In this document: positions 60,912 to 64,000 of the stretch, piece by piece
Position numbering within the stretch: position 1 is the first letter of the stretch
Layout: every line of letters starts with the position of its first letter
NCBI RefSeq assembly: GCF_016924755.1
Contig: NZ_JAFFJX010000006.1
Span: forward strand, 62,001-126,000
DNA length: 64,000 nt
From: Longitalea arenae
GTDB taxonomy: Bacteria; Bacteroidota; Bacteroidia; Chitinophagales; Chitinophagaceae
Reading direction: 5' to 3'
Program-made: the position numbers and the translations under genes
Notes under the pieces: model-generated
Database searches by the model: none
The model's input: the letters and a program-made list of their open reading frames with translations, nothing else
What the model was told of the DNA's origin: nothing

Positions 60912-62019
60912 GGTTCCGTTCGCGCACTTTTGCAATCGTATATTCCCCTGAATTCAGCAGCGCCTGTTCTTCCCAGGCCTTGTACGCCGTTTTATTCTGC
61001 ATGATTCCCGCCAGAAAATTCACCAGGTGTTCAATAGAAGTGTACCTGAAACAACTGCTTTCGAGGTTGGCCGAAATACGTAAAGCCTGTGGCGCAATGA
61101 AGGGGCGGGCATGTTTTATTACATCGAACATATTGCCCGATGATTTGGTGAGGCCATAGGTTTCAGGGATAGCGTAACATATTGCCGTATTGATGACGGA
61201 GGGTATATAAATAAAATGAGCGCTGTTCAGCTGCCTGTCAAACTCATCCTGGTGCACGATGCGGGTATCATAAACCGTTATTGTAGCATACTCCGTTTTC
61301 AGGGCGGCTGCCCGCTGAATAATGGCTTTGCCATAGGCATCGGTATGTCCGCCCAGAAGGGTAATATGCAACCGCAGTTTCCGGGCTTCCGCCATCTTCA
61401 GCAATTCAAAGGCCTCACGGTAATCGCGCCGTTTTTTGTCGAGCGACCCCGGCACCACGAGGTGCAGGTATTCATGAATGGTGAGCCTATGTTGTTCGCT
61501 TTCAAAAACAGCCCCCGGCACATTGTGGATCTGCATTTGTCCGCCCGTAGTTTCACGCAGGTAACCGATCATGGTATCAGAAACCACATTGTATTCAGTT
61601 ACACGTTTAATGAGGGCCTTTTTGCCGATATGATGCATCAATTGCCGGAATTGATACGACCAGCGCGACCTAAACAGGCAATTAATGTCGTGCACAGTGA
61701 TCACCACCCGCGCGATCCGCAGGGCGCCAATGACCCAGGCGTAGAACAGATGGTTATTGCTGATGGTATTGAGGTAAAAGATATCGAGTTTATGTTTTTT
61801 GGCCGCTTTGTACAATTGGCGGAAAAAGCGCCATTTACCGCCGGCAGGATCCAGTATTTCCCATTGAAAGCGGTGCACCCCTTCCTTAAACAGGTCGGCG
61901 AACCGGCCATATGTATCGGCATCGGTAAAGATCACAAGCTGATTGGCAGGCATATCAAACAATTGAATGACGGGGTAAGCGCCCTCAAAATGCTCCATTT
62001 CAAAAATGCCTGTTTTCAT
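60889..62019 (-). CDS. Glycosyltransferase-like protein (GT4 type)
   Basis: The 376-residue product, from the ATG at 62017-62019, has a GT-B-like N-terminal half (AYPVIQLFDMPANQLVIFTD, YLNTISNNHLFYAW, VVITVHDINCLF). The second half has VVPGSLDKKRRDYREAFELL and a late SSGNMFDVIKHARPFI block resembling the donor-binding site of GT4 enzymes. It probably builds a surface polysaccharide; donor and acceptor are unknown. The frame extends 19 codons further upstream. The start is only 15 bases from the divergent flippase ATG if the flippase starts at 62035. Confidence 0.65.
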   Translation of the reverse strand: MKTGIFEMEHFEGAYPVIQLFDMPANQLVIFTDADTYGRFADLFKEGVHRFQWEILDPAGGKWRFFRQLYKAAKKHKLDIFYLNTISNNHLFYAWVIGALRIARVVITVHDINCLFRSRWSYQFRQLMHHIGKKALIKRVTEYNVVSDTMIGYLRETTGGQMQIHNVPGAVFESEQHRLTIHEYLHLVVPGSLDKKRRDYREAFELLKMAEARKLRLHITLLGGHTDAYGKAIIQRAAALKTEYATITVYDTRIVHQDEFDRQLNSAHFIYIPSVINTAICYAIPETYGLTKSSGNMFDVIKHARPFIAPQALRISANLESSCFRYTSIEHLVNFLAGIMQNKTAYKAWEEQALLNSGEYTIAKVRERNPTLFAMG

Positions 62020-62034
62020 AATGATGAATATATT

Positions 62035-63543
62035 ATGTTTGCAACGTACATAAAGGGCGCACCCATTACCCGTCAAAACTTGGCAAACTTAAAAAAAAAT
62101 TTACTCTATAATTTTTTACTCTCCTGCAGCCAGGTGTTGCTGCCGCTTGTTTCGATCCCCTATATTTCGAGGGTACTGGACCCGGAAGGGATTGGGAAAA
62201 TAAGTTTCATCGATTCATTAAGCTACTGCTTTGTTGCCATTGCCGAATTTGGTATTGTAGTATATGGTATCCGGGAGATCACCCGCGTAAAACACGATAA
62301 AGAGAAATTAGAAAAGACGGTATCGGAGCTGCTGGCCCTGCATTGCATCACCTCGGGCATTACCCTTGTTTTGTATAGCATTACAGTTTTTATACTTTGG
62401 CAGAAGATAGAGGATATCCGGCTGGTCTTTTTTTCGGTGGCCTTTTTACTCACCAATAGTTTTGCCTGCGAATGGTATTTCTGGGGACTGGAGAAATTCC
62501 GCTATATCACCATCCGCTCTTTTCTCAGCCGCTTACTGGGGCTTATTGCCATGTTTGTGCTGGTAAAAGCGCCAGCGGATTATTATATTTATTATGGTAT
62601 TATTACAACAGTGGCCATTGCAAACCTGCTTACCAACCTGTTGAATGTATTCAGGGAAATACCTTTGCGTTTTCAGGCCCTGCAATGGAAACGCCATGTA
62701 AAACATGCTTTAACCACCTATTTTATCAGTCTGCTGTACAGTGTTATGGTTTGGCTCGATAATGTACTGTTGGGGATCATGACCACAGCGGCAGTGGTAG
62801 GCATTTATTCAATGTCGATAAAAATGATACGGGTAAGCGTTAGCCTTTTTACCGATATGTTCCTGGTATTATATCCCCGCACCTCCACTTTATTACACGA
62901 GGAAAAGGACAAAGAACTGGAGCAGACCATCCTACGATCGGTACAACTGGTGTTTATCATTACCATTCCCGCATCGGCAGGTTTATTCCTGCTGGCTGAA
63001 CCATTGGTAAACGCTATACTGGCCGGGCGTTTTATACGTGCATCGGTCAATGTTCAGCTACTGGCATTACTGCCCTTAATAAAGACCTACGGCTTTTTCC
63101 TCAATAAACAGATATTGGTGGCCCACGGTAAAGAAAAACTTCAATTGTACGGCCTGGTCATTGGCAGTATGGTATATCTGTTATTAATGGTTGGACTGTC
63201 GTATTACCTGCAGGACCGGGGCGCCTGTTTAGCGATGATCCTAGGCGAATCGATTGTACTCGCCATGGGTTACCGGTATGTAAAAAAATACTTTCCGGGT
63301 ATGCAGATATTCGATAAAGTTACTTTCTTACAATCTGTGCTGGCCTCCCTTTTATTTATCCCGGTAATATGGCTTTTGAAAATGTTCCTTCTATCACCTG
63401 TTTTGATCATTCTGTCGGCCCTGGCCACCTGTATACCGGTTTATTTTGTTACACAACTATGGCTGATGAAAAATAAACTGGTGCGCCATTTATATACAAG
63501 CGCCATCAGCGCACTGAAAAAAGCCACCGCAAATACCCAATAA
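62035..63543 (+). CDS. Polysaccharide flippase (Wzx-type, MOP superfamily)
   Basis: The 502-residue membrane protein has about twelve to fourteen segments and the start typical of Wzx/RfbX-type exporters: NLLYNFLLSCSQVLLPLVSI and YISRVLDPEGIGKISFIDSL. The middle segments with YFISLLYSVMVWLDNVLLGI also fit. Such proteins flip lipid-linked oligosaccharide repeats across the inner membrane. The frame is open far upstream through the antisense glycosyltransferase gene, which is not coding on this strand. ATG 62035 is the best start; TTG near 62081 gives a shorter N-terminus closer to the family. Neighbouring transferase genes agree. Confidence 0.85.
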   Translation: MFATYIKGAPITRQNLANLKKNLLYNFLLSCSQVLLPLVSIPYISRVLDPEGIGKISFIDSLSYCFVAIAEFGIVVYGIREITRVKHDKEKLEKTVSELLALHCITSGITLVLYSITVFILWQKIEDIRLVFFSVAFLLTNSFACEWYFWGLEKFRYITIRSFLSRLLGLIAMFVLVKAPADYYIYYGIITTVAIANLLTNLLNVFREIPLRFQALQWKRHVKHALTTYFISLLYSVMVWLDNVLLGIMTTAAVVGIYSMSIKMIRVSVSLFTDMFLVLYPRTSTLLHEEKDKELEQTILRSVQLVFIITIPASAGLFLLAEPLVNAILAGRFIRASVNVQLLALLPLIKTYGFFLNKQILVAHGKEKLQLYGLVIGSMVYLLLMVGLSYYLQDRGACLAMILGESIVLAMGYRYVKKYFPGMQIFDKVTFLQSVLASLLFIPVIWLLKMFLLSPVLIILSALATCIPVYFVTQLWLMKNKLVRHLYTSAISALKKATANTQ

Positions 63544-63556
63544 TCATTATCCGGAA

Positions 63557-64000
63557 ATGCCAGCCGCAAAAAGATATTTTATAAAAGAACATTTACACCG
63601 GGAAGTATTTCACGGCGGCATCGGTAATGTAGATGCAGAAAAAATAATGATAGCGCAGGGCTATGAGGCTATCGAGTTTCCCGGCACCTTTGATTTTTCA
63701 TTAAAGTCAAAATGGAAAAGGCTGCAGCAATTGATCAGGCTTTTTTTCAGCATTGGCGCCGGTGACCTGGTGGTTTTTCAATTTCCCTTATATGCAAAGA
63801 TCCATGAGCTCCTGATACGATTGCTGCGTTTTAAAGGGGTACACATCATTTGTATGATCCTCGATATTGATGGATGGCGTAATGGCAACGAAATGATCCT
63901 TGAAAAAGAGAAGAAAGCATTTCGCCGGTTCAGGTACTTTATTGTACACAATGAACGAATGCAAAAATGGTTACAGGCCATCGTACCAAACGCCACGATT
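63557..64000 (+). CDS. Partial gene, possible glycosyltransferase
   Basis: The frame starts at ATG 63557, 13 bases after the flippase stop, and stays open to the right edge with 148 codons visible. It encodes GAGDLVVFQFPLYAKIHELL and HIICMILDIDGWRNGNEMIL, which resemble the N-terminal half of sugar-transferase-like proteins (GT-B galactofuranosyltransferase type). The short gap suggests an operon with the flippase. The other half is outside the window, so the call is tentative. Confidence 0.55.
   Translation, partial: MPAAKRYFIKEHLHREVFHGGIGNVDAEKIMIAQGYEAIEFPGTFDFSLKSKWKRLQQLIRLFFSIGAGDLVVFQFPLYAKIHELLIRLLRFKGVHIICMILDIDGWRNGNEMILEKEKKAFRRFRYFIVHNERMQKWLQAIVPNATI

Noticed and set aside
61216-62034. 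Upstream extension of the flippase frame
   Set aside because: It is antisense to the glycosyltransferase gene and shows no membrane pattern; the flippase pattern begins near 62035-62090.
1-64000. tRNA, rRNA, riboswitch, prophage or insertion sequence
   Set aside because: No cloverleaf, rRNA-like region, transposase, integrase or phage structural gene was recognised by eye; a covariance-model scan could still find a small RNA.

Overview
The window looks like a chromosomal segment of a Bacteroidota bacterium, most likely a Chitinophagaceae member (Niastella or Chitinophaga type). This is inferred from TAnnTTTG-type -7 promoter boxes, TonB-receptor-like barrels with an N-terminal carboxypeptidase-regulatory-like domain, secreted proteins with AQ/GQ-type signal cleavage sites, and Bacteroidota-style ThrS, L31 type B and arginine decarboxylase. 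No plasmid, phage, transposase, CRISPR, rRNA or tRNA was recognised. The gene content is mainly housekeeping and catabolic.

Layout. 1-9.2 kb: partial gene and ATP-grasp protein, LysE-type exporter, lipoprotein, membrane Fe-S protein, bestrophin-like channel, phosphoribosyltransferase, phosphosugar mutase, OmpH/Skp chaperone. 9.3-12.1 kb: Gfo/Idh/MocA oxidoreductase and nucleoside-permease-like MFS transporter. 12.3-24 kb: all four enzymes of histidine degradation to glutamate and formamide (hutH, hutU, hutI, formimidoylglutamase). They are led by a MarR regulator that overlaps hutH and are interrupted by a secreted unknown, an OtsA-OtsB trehalose fusion and a Gcr-type 'site-specific recombinase' membrane protein. 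24-37.5 kb: patatin/barrel protein, GNAT, ABC-F, DUF3347 protein with a TonB receptor, PhyH-type oxygenase, M28 peptidase and two related secreted proteins. 37.7-43.4 kb: thrS-infC-rpmI-rplT and arginine decarboxylase. 43.4-48.8 kb: small secreted proteins, Hsp20, bacilliredoxin, lgt. 49-55 kb: two paralogous outer-membrane barrel proteins and a possible mini-lipoprotein between them. 55-64 kb: YajQ, L31, GlmU-like protein, tpiA, hemerythrin-like protein, and a surface-glycan block (GT9, GT4-like, flippase, a partial protein).

The most unusual feature is not a gene. About nineteen gaps carry degenerate tandem arrays of 7-9 bp units. In about thirteen of them an array is followed, after a short spacer, by an inverted array, so the gap can fold into a long imperfect hairpin. 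Unit sequences differ between gaps (TGCTAATG, GATAATGT, CGAGATTT, CTGTAAC, GGTAACC, GAAGTAT, AACGCCC and others), yet some different gaps share the motif CTGTATT or an identical 26-bp insert. I saw none in the eight divergent (promoter-only) gaps. They lie between convergent or co-directional genes, which suggests a role in 3' UTRs or a shared origin. One such 7-bp array appears to lie in frame inside the ABC-F gene, giving a heptapeptide linker. Another 48-bp array repeats the 3' end of its neighbouring gene.
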